DNA from: Bosea sp. OAE506
GTDB taxonomy: Bacteria; Pseudomonadota; Alphaproteobacteria; Rhizobiales; Beijerinckiaceae
DNA: 64,000 nt
Direction: 5' to 3'
Assembly (NCBI RefSeq): GCF_040546595.1
Contig: NZ_JBEPOB010000001.1
Location: 1,055,001-1,119,000, forward strand
Part shown: in pieces, positions 46,104 through 54,555 of the stretch
Layout of the letters: every line of letters starts with the position of its first letter
Position numbering within the stretch: position 1 is the stretch's first letter
The notes under the pieces: model-generated
The model's database searches: none
Seen by the model: the letters and a program-made list of their open reading frames with translations, nothing else
What the model was told of the DNA's origin: nothing
Made by a program: the position numbers and the translations under genes

Positions 46104-49100
46104 CTAGCTCTTGCGGCCTTCCATCTGGGCCTTGAGAGCCGCCAGCTTGGCGAAGGGCGAATCCGGATCGGGCTCGCGATCGGCCGGGCGCGGCCGTGGC
46201 GGCTGCTGGAAGCGCTCGCCGCCGCGGTCGTCGCGGCGCGGGCCGCCGCCACCGGGGCGCCCGTCGCGCTTGAAATCGGGCCTCGGGCCGCGGCCCTGTT
46301 CCGGCCGGCCGCCGCCCTCCGGGCGCTGGCCATCCGGCCGCGGGCCGCGCTGGCCCTGGCGGTTGCGCTCGTCGCGGCGCGGCTCGCGCTCGGGGCGCGG
46401 CGTCGCAGCCGCGGCTTCGCCGGACGCGGCCTGGGCGGGGGCGGGTGCATCGCCCTCGCGGCGCGGACCGCCCGGGCGGGGACCACGGTTTGGCCGGTCG
46501 CCACGGCGTCCACCGGGCTGGCGCTCGCCGGGCGCACCCTCGCGGGCGCCGCGCGCCGGCTCGGGGCGGCGGCCGCCCTGATGGCGGTGCGGGCGCCAGA
46601 CCTCGATCATCTCGGGTTCGGCCGGCGTGGCCGGAATGGCGGCCGGCGCCTCGGCAGACGCGGTTTCGGGCTCCGCGACCTGTTCCGCCTCGGTGGCGGG
46701 CATGGCCGAGAGCAGGTCGGCCGGCACGGGCTCGGCGGCCGGCTCCAGCTCCTGCGCCGTCAGGATGGGTGCGTCGGGCGTCTCGGCTGCCGGAGCGTCC
46801 TGGGGAACGGCCTCCGTCGCCGCCTCGGCCAGCTCGGCCAGCTCGGCCGCAGCGGCGGGGGCTTCGCCCTCGGCGGGCTCGCCGGAAGCCGACACCTCGC
46901 CGGCTTCGACGGGCGCTTCGGTTGCAGCCTCGGCCGGCGCGGCTTCGGCAATCGCGGGCTTGGCCGGGGCGGCGGCGAGCGGCACGGTGATGGCGGGACC
47001 CGCGCGCTTGACCGAGACATAGCCGAGCGAACGCAGGATCGAGGCGAAGTCCTCGCCGGCGCAGCCGACGAGCGAGGTCATCGCGCCGGTGACGACGAAG
47101 CCGTCCTGATCCGCCGATCCAGTGGGCGGGACGCCTTGCGTCACGCCGGGGCGATAGGCGATCGCCGGTCGGATCAGATCCGCCAGGCGCTCCAGGATGT
47201 CGACGCGCACGGCCCGCTCGCCGCAGACGCGGTAGCCGGCGGCGCGATAGAGACCCTTCGGCACCGCCTTGTCGACCGGGAAGGAGGTTCGGCCCGAGGC
47301 GGCGAGATGGGCGATGTCGTCCAGCCCCGACAATTCGGGACCGCCATGCTTGAGCGCCCAGAGCTGAGCGGCGAGGGCGCGCGGTGCGGGCTTGAGCAGA
47401 GCAGGCAGATAGAGATGAAAGGCGCCGAAGCGGAGGCCGAGCTGGCGCAGCGCGGCGCGGCCCTCCTGGTCGAGGGCCTTCATTTCCTCGCCGACCTTGG
47501 CGCGTTCGAGCACGCCGAGCGACTCGGCCGCCTGATAGGCAATGCCGCGGGCGATGCCGGTGAGCGTCGAGGCGTCCTCGAGCAGCTGCAGCGCACCGAG
47601 CAGGCGGGTGATGTGGTTCTTGAGCCAGAGCTGAAGCCGCGCCTCGACCTGCTCTCGGGCTTGACCCGCGAGATGCTCCTCGACGAGCAGGCGCAGCCGC
47701 GGCTCGATCGCCTTCTCGCCGGCGACGAGGCGGGCGACCGGCTCGCCGATCCAGCGCAGCAACCCGTCATGCGACAGCACGAAGGCATCGTCCCCGGCGA
47801 GGACGACGCGCGCGGCGCGCGCCTCGATCTCGCTCGCCAGCGCCTTCAGGGCGGCCAGGTTCAAGGCCTTCGCCTCCGGCCCGCCGGCCTTCGGGTCCGC
47901 CGTAAAGCGGAAGCCCTGAAGCATTCCGACGTGCTGGCCCTCGACGAGCACGTCGCCCGTCGTGGTGACCTCAGCCTCCAACATCGCATTCTCCCGCAAA
48001 CGGCGCAGCAGCACGCTGGTGCGCCGGTCGACAAATCGGCTGGCCAGACGCTCATGCAGAGCGTCCGAGAGCTTGTCCTCTACAAGACGCGCAACCCCCT
48101 GCCAATGCTCCGGGTCGGGCAACCAGTCCGGACGGTTGGCGACGAAGGTCCAGGTGCGGACCTGAGCGATGCGGGCGGAGAGCGTGTCGATCTCGCCATC
48201 GGTGCGGTCCAGCGCTGAAAGCTGGGTGCGATACCAGTCGATATCGAGCCGTCCATGGCGCATCAGGCGCAGATAAAGGGTGGTGGCGAGGTCGGCATGC
48301 TGCTGCGGCGCGATCTTGCGATAATCGGGAAGGCCGCAGACCTCCCAGAGCCGTTCGACCGCCGGCCGGCCCTGTGCCAGCGCCTTGATGTCGGGATCGC
48401 GCGCCAGAATTTCGAGCGTGTTCATGTCCTCGGCGATCAGCGCGCGCGTCAGTCCGGGCTCGGTCGGCTGCAGGTTCAGGCTGTCCAGCAGCTGAGCGAC
48501 CGAGCGAAAATCGAGATCGGTGTTGCGCCACTGGAGCTGCCGCACCGGCTCGAAGCGGTGATTCTCGATCGCGTCGACGAGATCGGCCTCGAAGGGCGGG
48601 CAGCGGCCCGAGGTTCCGAAGGTGCCGTCGCGCAGATGGCGGCCGGCGCGCCCGGCGATCTGGCCGAATTCGGCCGGATGCAGCTTCCGGAAATGGTGGC
48701 CGTCATATTTCTTGTCTGCGGCGAAGGCGATGTGGTCGACATCGAGGTTGAGCCCCATGCCGATCGCGTCGGTGGCGACGAGGTAGTCGACGTCGCCGGA
48801 CTGGTAGATCTCGACCTGGGCGTTGCGGGTGCGTGGGCTGAGCGCGCCGAGCACGACCGCCGCGCCGCCCTTCTGCCGGCGGATCAGCTCGGCGATGGCG
48901 TAGACCTCCTCGACCGAGAAGGCGACGATGGCCGAGCGCGGCGCCAACCGTGTGATCTTGCGGTCGCCGGCGAACATCAGGTTCGACAGGCGCGGCCGCG
49001 TCACCACATTCACGCCGGGAATGAGCTGCTCGATCACCGGCTTCATCGTGCCGGCGCCGATCAGCATGGTCTCGGCGCGGCCGCGCCGGTTGAGCAGGCG

Positions 49101-49457
49101 GTCGGTGAAGACATGGCCGCGATCGAGATCGGCCGCGAGCTGGATCTCGTCGATGGCAACGAAATCGACCGCGAGGTCGCGCGGCATCGCCTCGACGGTG
49201 CAGACCCAGAAACGCGGACGGACCGGCTTGATCTTCTCCTCGCCGGTAACGAGCGCCACCGCCTCGACCCCCGCCTTCTCGACGACGCGCTGGTAGACCT
49301 CGCGGGCCAGCAGCCGCAGCGGCAGGCCGATCATGCCCGTCGGATGAGCGACCATCCGCTCGATGGCGAGATGGGTCTTGCCCGTATTGGTCGGGCCGAG
49401 CACGGCGGTGACGCCGTGGGCGCGGGCCGAGGGAGGCAGGGAGCGTGGAGGGAGCAA
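46104..49457 (-). CDS. Suv3-like RNA helicase with disordered RG-rich tail
   Basis: This 1117-residue protein has an N-terminal superfamily 2 helicase core: Walker A GPTNTGKTHLA (residues ~21-31), DEIQLAAD as DEAD-like motif, and GRAGRHLRDGTFGT as motif VI. A helical region and a middle C-terminal domain (to ~820) follow. The last ~300 residues are low-complexity, first Ala/Glu/Pro-rich, then rich in Arg, Gly and Pro (RRGDRPNRGPRPGG and similar). Suv3 relatives unwind RNA in mitochondrial and bacterial RNA degradation. A GAAC-N7-GAAC motif lies upstream. Substrate unknown. Confidence 0.9.
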   Translation of the reverse strand: MLPPRSLPPSARAHGVTAVLGPTNTGKTHLAIERMVAHPTGMIGLPLRLLAREVYQRVVEKAGVEAVALVTGEEKIKPVRPRFWVCTVEAMPRDLAVDFVAIDEIQLAADLDRGHVFTDRLLNRRGRAETMLIGAGTMKPVIEQLIPGVNVVTRPRLSNLMFAGDRKITRLAPRSAIVAFSVEEVYAIAELIRRQKGGAAVVLGALSPRTRNAQVEIYQSGDVDYLVATDAIGMGLNLDVDHIAFAADKKYDGHHFRKLHPAEFGQIAGRAGRHLRDGTFGTSGRCPPFEADLVDAIENHRFEPVRQLQWRNTDLDFRSVAQLLDSLNLQPTEPGLTRALIAEDMNTLEILARDPDIKALAQGRPAVERLWEVCGLPDYRKIAPQQHADLATTLYLRLMRHGRLDIDWYRTQLSALDRTDGEIDTLSARIAQVRTWTFVANRPDWLPDPEHWQGVARLVEDKLSDALHERLASRFVDRRTSVLLRRLRENAMLEAEVTTTGDVLVEGQHVGMLQGFRFTADPKAGGPEAKALNLAALKALASEIEARAARVVLAGDDAFVLSHDGLLRWIGEPVARLVAGEKAIEPRLRLLVEEHLAGQAREQVEARLQLWLKNHITRLLGALQLLEDASTLTGIARGIAYQAAESLGVLERAKVGEEMKALDQEGRAALRQLGLRFGAFHLYLPALLKPAPRALAAQLWALKHGGPELSGLDDIAHLAASGRTSFPVDKAVPKGLYRAAGYRVCGERAVRVDILERLADLIRPAIAYRPGVTQGVPPTGSADQDGFVVTGAMTSLVGCAGEDFASILRSLGYVSVKRAGPAITVPLAAAPAKPAIAEAAPAEAATEAPVEAGEVSASGEPAEGEAPAAAAELAELAEAATEAVPQDAPAAETPDAPILTAQELEPAAEPVPADLLSAMPATEAEQVAEPETASAEAPAAIPATPAEPEMIEVWRPHRHQGGRRPEPARGAREGAPGERQPGGRRGDRPNRGPRPGGPRREGDAPAPAQAASGEAAAATPRPEREPRRDERNRQGQRGPRPDGQRPEGGGRPEQGRGPRPDFKRDGRPGGGGPRRDDRGGERFQQPPRPRPADREPDPDSPFAKLAALKAQMEGRKS

Positions 49458-49769
49458 GGCCGACGCCGATCGTGGTGAGTGCCGGGCCGGGGCAGCGCCT
49501 CCCGGAGGGCGCCGCTGCGGCCCGGAGCCAGCGGTAAACTAGAAAGCGGAACGAGTCCCGAACGAAGCGGGCCCGAATCGCTGACTCCCAGAGAATCGGG
49601 ATTTGTTCTCGCGACCGGCGGTTCGCGCCGCGGCGCTCCATCCGGGGCGGGGTCGGTGTCTCGGCATCGCCTGTCCTCCGGTGGTCGCGCGCAGGACGCC
49701 CGTCATCCGCCGCAGAGCCTATCTAGGCATGCTTCGCGAGGAAACGAGGGCCGGCTGCGCGAGCGGCGC
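49458..49769. other. Gap upstream of the helicase gene
   Basis: No gene or clear RNA was found. It holds the helicase promoter region and the LexA-like GAAC-N7-GAAC motif at 49549-49563, described separately. It also bounds the 3' end of the hydrolase gene. Confidence 0.5.
49549..49563 (-). promoter_or_regulatory. LexA-like box (GTTC-N7-GTTC)
   Basis: On the minus strand the sequence reads GTTC-GGGACTC-GTTC, matching the alphaproteobacterial LexA consensus GTTC-N7-GTTC. It is 91 bp upstream of the helicase start codon. An eight-base match like this is expected about twice by chance in a window of this size, so the position near a nucleic-acid helicase is suggestive rather than proof. Confidence 0.4.
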
Positions 49770-50657
49770 TCAGCCGAACACCTCCGCGACGATCTCCGCC
49801 GCCTCGTCGGGCGCCTCGACATGCACGAAATGCCCGGCCGTTTCGCAGAAGCTGACCTGCGCGTCATCGAAATGCTCGGGCACGAAGGCGGCCCATTCCG
49901 ACTTCAGGACGGGGTCATGGCGGCCCCAATGCACCCGCGTCGGCTGGTGGATGCGGACCGAAGGGGTGGGGTGGCCGTCGATTGCCGCCAGCCGGGCGGC
50001 GTTCTGGCTGCGATACCAGTCGAAGCTGCCGCGCAGATTGCCGGGCTTCATGAAGTTGTCGATCCAGAGCTCCAGCGCCGGATCGAACGCATCCTTGCGG
50101 TGGCACCAATGCGTGAGGAAATGTGAGAAATACAGCGCGCAGGACTGGCGGCTGAGACCGACCAGGGCCTCCGCCAGCGGCAATTGCTGGAAGGACTGGT
50201 ACCAGACCTCGTTGACATGGCCGTCATGGACCCAGCGCCCGGCGATGCTCTGGGTCGGGCAGTTGAAGAAGAGCAGCCGCTCGACGAGCTGGGGGTGGCG
50301 CCGCGCCATCGCCTGGGCGGCATAGGCGCCGACGTCGTGGCCGACCACGCCGACCGATTCCAGGCCGAGCGCGCCGACCAGCGAGGCCATGTCGTCGGCA
50401 TGGCTGTTGGCGCCGACATCGCTGCGCGGCGCGGCTGACTTGGCGCTGTCGCCGAAGCCGCGCAGATCCGGCGCGATCAGCCGGAAGTCGCGATGCAGCC
50501 GGTTCATCAGCGGCAGCCAGGTCGCCCAGAACTCCGGCCAGCCATGCAGGAGCAGGACAGGACACCCGGAACCGATCTCGGCGACGTGCAGCGTCGTGTC
50601 GCGCACCGCGATCTGGCGATGCCGCAGACCGGGCGGCGTGGCGAAGTCGCTGGACAT
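49770..50657 (-). CDS. Alpha/beta hydrolase (epoxide hydrolase / haloacetate dehalogenase-like)
   Basis: This 295-residue cytoplasmic enzyme has the alpha/beta-hydrolase fold of the Asp-nucleophile type. It carries the oxyanion motif LLHGWPE (residues ~35-41), the nucleophile Asp in VGHDVGAY (~106), WGRHDP and the catalytic His in GHFVHVEAP. This set fits epoxide hydrolases and haloalkane/haloacetate dehalogenases, which form an ester intermediate. The ATG at 50657 is used. Substrate cannot be chosen between those families by eye. Confidence 0.88.
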   Translation of the reverse strand: MSSDFATPPGLRHRQIAVRDTTLHVAEIGSGCPVLLLHGWPEFWATWLPLMNRLHRDFRLIAPDLRGFGDSAKSAAPRSDVGANSHADDMASLVGALGLESVGVVGHDVGAYAAQAMARRHPQLVERLLFFNCPTQSIAGRWVHDGHVNEVWYQSFQQLPLAEALVGLSRQSCALYFSHFLTHWCHRKDAFDPALELWIDNFMKPGNLRGSFDWYRSQNAARLAAIDGHPTPSVRIHQPTRVHWGRHDPVLKSEWAAFVPEHFDDAQVSFCETAGHFVHVEAPDEAAEIVAEVFG

Positions 50658-50799
50658 GGGGGCTCCCGAGTGGTTCCGCCGAAGGCTAGCGTTCGAGAGG
50701 CTCGCGCCGCAATGCCCGCGCGGGTCGCAGGCGGTCGGGATGACGCTTCTCCACAGGCTGCGCGGCGTGCGCCGCCCGGGCGTCGCGGCCGCCGCAGCG

Positions 50800-51246
50800 T
50801 CAATGCGCGGCGTGACTGCAGCGGCCGTGGTCGGCGAGCGCCTCGATGATCGCGCAGTCGCAGGCGGCGACGCCACCGGAGCAGGTCGCGGCGATGCGCT
50901 CCAGCTCGGCCTCCAGCGAGCGCAGCCGCGCGATCTTGTGGCGGACCTCGTCGCGATGCGCGACCGCGATCGCATGGGCCTCGTCGCAGGCCATCGCGGG
51001 ATTGTCGGAGAGCCTGAGCAGGGCGCGGATCGCCTCGACGGCGAAGCCGAGATCGCGCGCATGCTTGATGAAGGCTAGGCGCTCGACGTGGCGCCGGCCA
51101 TAGCGGCGCTGGTTGCCCTCCGAGCGCTCGGGCGGCGGCAGCAGGCCAACCTGCTCGTAATAGCGGATCGTCTCCACCTTGACGCCGGTGCGCTCGGCGA
51201 GCGCGCCGATCGGCATCACGCGCTCGGCGGTGGTCGCGGTGGGCAT
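50800..51246 (-). CDS. MerR-family metal-type transcriptional regulator
   Basis: This 148-residue dimeric regulator has the MerR helix-turn-helix (residues ~9-75: [42 protein letters not shown]) and a coiled-coil linker. The C-terminal region carries Cys and His residues ([10 protein letters not shown] and HGRCSHAAH) that could bind a metal such as Zn, Cu or Hg. A TTG further upstream was rejected; the ATG at 51246 has GGAG 6 nt before it. The upstream dyad at 51259-51277 is its probable own operator. No metal-resistance gene lies next to it. Confidence 0.88.
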   Translation of the reverse strand: MPTATTAERVMPIGALAERTGVKVETIRYYEQVGLLPPPERSEGNQRRYGRRHVERLAFIKHARDLGFAVEAIRALLRLSDNPAMACDEAHAIAVAHRDEVRHKIARLRSLEAELERIAATCSGGVAACDCAIIEALADHGRCSHAAH

Positions 51247-51258
51247 AGGCTGCTCCAA

Positions 51259-51277
51259 AGCTCTAGTCTCTAGAGCT
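51259..51277. promoter_or_regulatory. MerR-type dyad upstream of the merR gene
   Basis: AGCTCTAG-TCT-CTAGAGCT is an 8-bp inverted repeat with a 3-bp centre, 12 bp upstream of the start codon of the MerR-family gene. On the minus strand TTGAG precedes it as a possible -35. This fits an operator-promoter of MerR autoregulation. Confidence 0.6.
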
Positions 51278-51317
51278 CAAGGTGGGCGCGGGACGCGTCG
51301 CGGTCAAGCATCGGGGG

Positions 51318-51869
51318 TCAGAAGGAGGGCGGCGTGCAGGCGCTTACGACCTCGCAGGCAATCGGCCCGACGCAGCGGAAACGGTGCGGCCGGCGGCTTT
51401 CAAAATAATAGGCGTCGCCGGGGCCCAGAATGCGCCGTTCATCGTCGACCGAAACCTCGAGCCGGCCGGTGAGAACGATGCCGCCCTCCTCGCCGTCATG
51501 CGAGAGGGGCACGCGGCCGGTGTCGGTGCCGGGCTCATAGCGCTCCTTGAGGATCTGCAGGGCGCGGCCGAACAGGTTCTCGCCGATCTGGCGGTAAGAG
51601 ATGCCGCCCTTGCCGATCTCGACCAGTTCGTCGGCGCGGTAGAAGGCCTGGCGCGGTCGATCCGGCTCCAAAGCAAAGAATTCGGACAGGCCGATCGGGA
51701 TGCCGTCGAGAATGCGCTTCAGCGCACCGACGGACGGGTTCACGCCGTTGGATTCGATCAGCGAGATCGTGGAATGGGTCACGCCCGCGCGCTTGGCCAG
51801 CGCGCGCTGCGAGAGGCCCTGGCGGGTGCGCAGATAGCGCAGCCGCGCGCCGATGTCGGTGTCGCTCAC
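51318..51869 (-). CDS. XRE-cupin transcriptional regulator (PuuR-like)
   Basis: This 183-residue regulator has an N-terminal XRE helix-turn-helix (ARLRYLRTRQGLSQRALAKRAGVTHSTISLIESNGVNPSVGALKRIL, residues ~7-55). A C-terminal cupin domain (~110-180: GGIVLTGRLEVSVDDERRILGPGDAYYFESRRPHRFRCVG) follows. PuuR-type repressors control putrescine or amino-acid use. Start chosen: GTG at 51869, which begins the HTH; a longer frame extends into the promoter. It diverges from the class III aminotransferase gene with an inverted repeat between, so it very likely represses it. Confidence 0.88.
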   Translation of the reverse strand: MSDTDIGARLRYLRTRQGLSQRALAKRAGVTHSTISLIESNGVNPSVGALKRILDGIPIGLSEFFALEPDRPRQAFYRADELVEIGKGGISYRQIGENLFGRALQILKERYEPGTDTGRVPLSHDGEEGGIVLTGRLEVSVDDERRILGPGDAYYFESRRPHRFRCVGPIACEVVSACTPPSF

Positions 51870-51945
51870 GGACGCCTGGTCTCCTTGGTCGATATCCGCA
51901 CCATTGTGATCTTGATGACTGTAAAAACAAGAGCTTGCTGGAGAA

Positions 51946-51971
51946 CCGAAACAGACTTGTTCGTTTCGGTC
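51946..51971. promoter_or_regulatory. Inverted repeat between XRE-cupin and aminotransferase genes
   Basis: ACCGAAAC (51946-51953) and GTTTCGGT (51964-51971) form perfect 8-bp arms with a 10-bp centre. The element is 34 bp before the aminotransferase ATG and 76 bp before the regulator start. This matches an operator for the XRE-cupin repressor. Function is inference. Confidence 0.6.
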
Positions 51972-52005
51972 GAACGGTGCTCCCTGCCGGAAGAGGAGAG
52001 CCCCC

Positions 52006-53355
52006 ATGACCATCGCCACACCGCCGCAGGCCCTGCAAAACGCCCGTTCGCTCGACAGCTACTGGATGCCCTTCACCGCCAACCGGCAGTTCAAGGCGGC
52101 GCCGCGGCTGCTCGCCTCGGCGCAAGGGATGCACTACGCCACCGAGGACGGGCGCAAGGTCATCGACGGCACGGCCGGGCTCTGGTGCGTCAATGCCGGC
52201 CATGGCCGCCAACAGATCACGCAGGCGGTCGAGCGCCAGCTCGCGACGCTGGATTACGCGCCCTCCTTCCAGATGGGCCACCCGATCGCGTTCGACTTCG
52301 CCGATCGGCTGGCGGCGATCGCGCCGGGCGAGGGCGCGGGCAAGCTCGACCGCATTTTCTTCACCGGCTCGGGCTCGGAATCGGTCGACACCGCCCTGAA
52401 GATCGCGATCGCCTATCAGCGCGCCATCGGCCAGGGCACGCGGACGCGGCTGATCGGGCGCGAGCGCGGCTATCACGGCGTCGGCTTCGGCGGCATCACG
52501 GTGGGCGGGCTGGTCAACAACCGCCGCGTCTTCCCGCTGCTGCCGGGCGCCGACCATCTGCGCCACACCCATGATCTGGAGCGCAACGCCTTCAGCAAGG
52601 GCCAGCCCGCGCATGGCGCCGAACTCGCCGACGATCTCGAGCGGATGGTCGCGCTGCATGGAGCGGAGACGATCGCGGCGGTGATCGTCGAGCCGATGGC
52701 GGGCTCGACCGGCGTTCTCGTGCCGCCGAAGGGCTATCTCGAGCGGCTGCGCGAGATCGCGACGCGCCACGGCATCCTGCTGATCTTCGACGAGGTCATC
52801 ACCGGTTTCGGCCGGCTCGGCACGCCCTTCGCCAGCGAGTATTTCGGCGTGATGCCGGACCTGATGACGACGGCCAAGGGCATCACGAACGGCACGATCC
52901 CGATGGGCGCCGTCTTCGCTGCCCGCAAGGTCCACGACGCGCTGATGAGCGGGCCGGAGGCGACGATCGAGCTGTTCCACGGCTACACCTATTCGGGCCA
53001 TCCGGTGGCCTGCGCGGCGGGGCTGGCCACGCTCGACATCTATGCCGGTGAGGGGCTGCTGACGCGGGTGACGTCGCTTGCCCCGCTCTGGGAGGAGGCG
53101 CTGCACTCGCTGCGCGACGTGCCGCATGTCATCGACATCCGCACGATCGGCCTCGTCGCCGGGATCGAGCTCGCCTCACGGCCCGGCGCCGTTGGGGCAC
53201 GCGCCTATGAGGCCTTCGTCGATTGCTTCGAGAAGGGGCTTCTGATCCGCGTCACCGGAGACGTCATCGCGCTGTCGCCGCCGCTGATCTGCGAGCCCTC
53301 CCAGATCGACGAGATGGTCTCGCTGCTGCGGGCGGCGCTGGAGCGTCTGGCCTGA
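52006..53355 (+). CDS. Class III omega-amino acid--pyruvate aminotransferase
   Basis: This 449-residue PLP enzyme has FFTGSGSESVDTALKIA, the PLP phosphate-binding GYHGVGFGG, IFDEVITGFGRLG and the lysine in TTAKGITNGTIPMGA (about residue 290). HGYTYSGHPVACAA completes the family pattern. It fits the beta-alanine/omega-amino acid:pyruvate group (for example SpuC- or AptA-like), which transfers the terminal amino group of beta-alanine, putrescine or similar amines to pyruvate. Ribosome-binding site GAGGAGAG. Regulated by the divergent XRE-cupin protein. Confidence 0.92.
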   Translation: MTIATPPQALQNARSLDSYWMPFTANRQFKAAPRLLASAQGMHYATEDGRKVIDGTAGLWCVNAGHGRQQITQAVERQLATLDYAPSFQMGHPIAFDFADRLAAIAPGEGAGKLDRIFFTGSGSESVDTALKIAIAYQRAIGQGTRTRLIGRERGYHGVGFGGITVGGLVNNRRVFPLLPGADHLRHTHDLERNAFSKGQPAHGAELADDLERMVALHGAETIAAVIVEPMAGSTGVLVPPKGYLERLREIATRHGILLIFDEVITGFGRLGTPFASEYFGVMPDLMTTAKGITNGTIPMGAVFAARKVHDALMSGPEATIELFHGYTYSGHPVACAAGLATLDIYAGEGLLTRVTSLAPLWEEALHSLRDVPHVIDIRTIGLVAGIELASRPGAVGARAYEAFVDCFEKGLLIRVTGDVIALSPPLICEPSQIDEMVSLLRAALERLA

Positions 53356-53361
53356 GCTGCG

Positions 53362-54555
53362 TCAGGTTGGCTCGACGAGTAGGGCGCAGGCCTCGTCGGC
53401 GATGACCTGCTCCTCGTCGGTGGCGATGACGAAGGCTTCGACGCGACTGCCGGCGGCGGAGATCGTTGCGGCATTGGCGGCGTTAGCGCTCTCGTCCAAT
53501 TCCAGGCCGAGCCAGGCGAGGCGGCGGGCGATCGCCTTGCGGATGCGCGGCTGGTGCTCGCCGATGCCGGCGGTGAAGACGAGCGCATCGAGCCCGCCCA
53601 GCGTCGTCGCCAGCCGCGCCACCTCGCCAGCGATGCGGAAGGTAAAGAGGTCGAGTGCTTCCGCGGCCTCCGGCGCGTCGCTGTCGAGCAGCTCGCGGCT
53701 GTCGGCACTGATCCCTGAGACCCCGAGCAGGCCGGAGCGGCGGTAGAGCAGATCCTCCACCTGCGCGACGCTCTGCCCCATCGGGCCGAGCAGGTGCAGC
53801 AGCACGCCCGCGTCGATCGCGCCGCAGCGCGTCGCCATCGGCACGCCGTCCAGGGTCGAGAAGCCCATGCTGGTGTCGCGGCTGAGGCCGCCTTCGAGCG
53901 CGCAGAGGCTGGCGCCGCTGCCAAGATGGGCGACGACGACCTTGGCATCCGACAGGTCGGGGTGCCGGCGGGCCAGCTCGGCGGCGACGAAAGCGTAGGA
54001 CAGGCCGTGGAAGCCGTAGCGCTTGATGCCCTGGTCGTGCAGCGCGCGCGGAATCGCGAAACGGCGGGCGAGATCGGACTGACTGCGGTGGAAGGCGGTG
54101 TCGAAGGACGCGGTCTGGGGCAGGCCGGGGCGCAGTCGCGCGACGGCGCGGACCAGCCTCAAGCCCTGCGGCTGATGCAGCGGCGCCAGCGGCGTCAGGG
54201 CCTCAAGCGCGGTGATGACCTCATCGTCGATCCGGACCGGTCCGGTGAAACGATCGCCGCCATGGACGATGCGGTGGCCGATGCCGGCGATGGCGTCGAG
54301 ATCGACATGCCAGGAGAGGCGGCGCAGCACCTCGCTCAGCACGTCGTCGAGCTCCGCGCCGGGGCGGGCTTCGAGCGCGATGTCGAAACGGTCCGGCCCT
54401 TCCGTCAGCTGGAAGCGCAGGGGCTCGCGGCGGAAGTCGATCATGCCCTTGCCGATGCGCCGCGGGCCCTGCGGCCCGAGCGCGAAAAGGCCGAGCTTCA
54501 CCGTGGAAGAACCGGCGTTGAAGGTCAGCAGGATGCGGCCGTCGTCCTTCCCCAT
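53362..54555 (-). CDS. ackA: Acetate kinase
   Basis: This 397-residue cytoplasmic enzyme interconverts acetyl phosphate plus ADP and acetate plus ATP. Markers are LTFNAGSSTVKLGLF (residues ~9-23), GIGHRIVHGGDRF, RYGFHGLSYAFV, HLGSGASLCAL and FTAGIGEHQPRIRK. The start overlaps the stop of the MaoC-Pta gene by one base, so translation is coupled. Its partner makes acetyl phosphate from acetyl-CoA. The longer open frame upstream is not part of it. Confidence 0.96.
   Translation of the reverse strand: MGKDDGRILLTFNAGSSTVKLGLFALGPQGPRRIGKGMIDFRREPLRFQLTEGPDRFDIALEARPGAELDDVLSEVLRRLSWHVDLDAIAGIGHRIVHGGDRFTGPVRIDDEVITALEALTPLAPLHQPQGLRLVRAVARLRPGLPQTASFDTAFHRSQSDLARRFAIPRALHDQGIKRYGFHGLSYAFVAAELARRHPDLSDAKVVVAHLGSGASLCALEGGLSRDTSMGFSTLDGVPMATRCGAIDAGVLLHLLGPMGQSVAQVEDLLYRRSGLLGVSGISADSRELLDSDAPEAAEALDLFTFRIAGEVARLATTLGGLDALVFTAGIGEHQPRIRKAIARRLAWLGLELDESANAANAATISAAGSRVEAFVIATDEEQVIADEACALLVEPT

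Noticed and set aside
45894..48218. Long open frame on the plus strand opposite the helicase gene (774 codons)
   Set aside because: A shadow of the GC-rich helicase coding strand; its translation has no domain and is compositionally biased.
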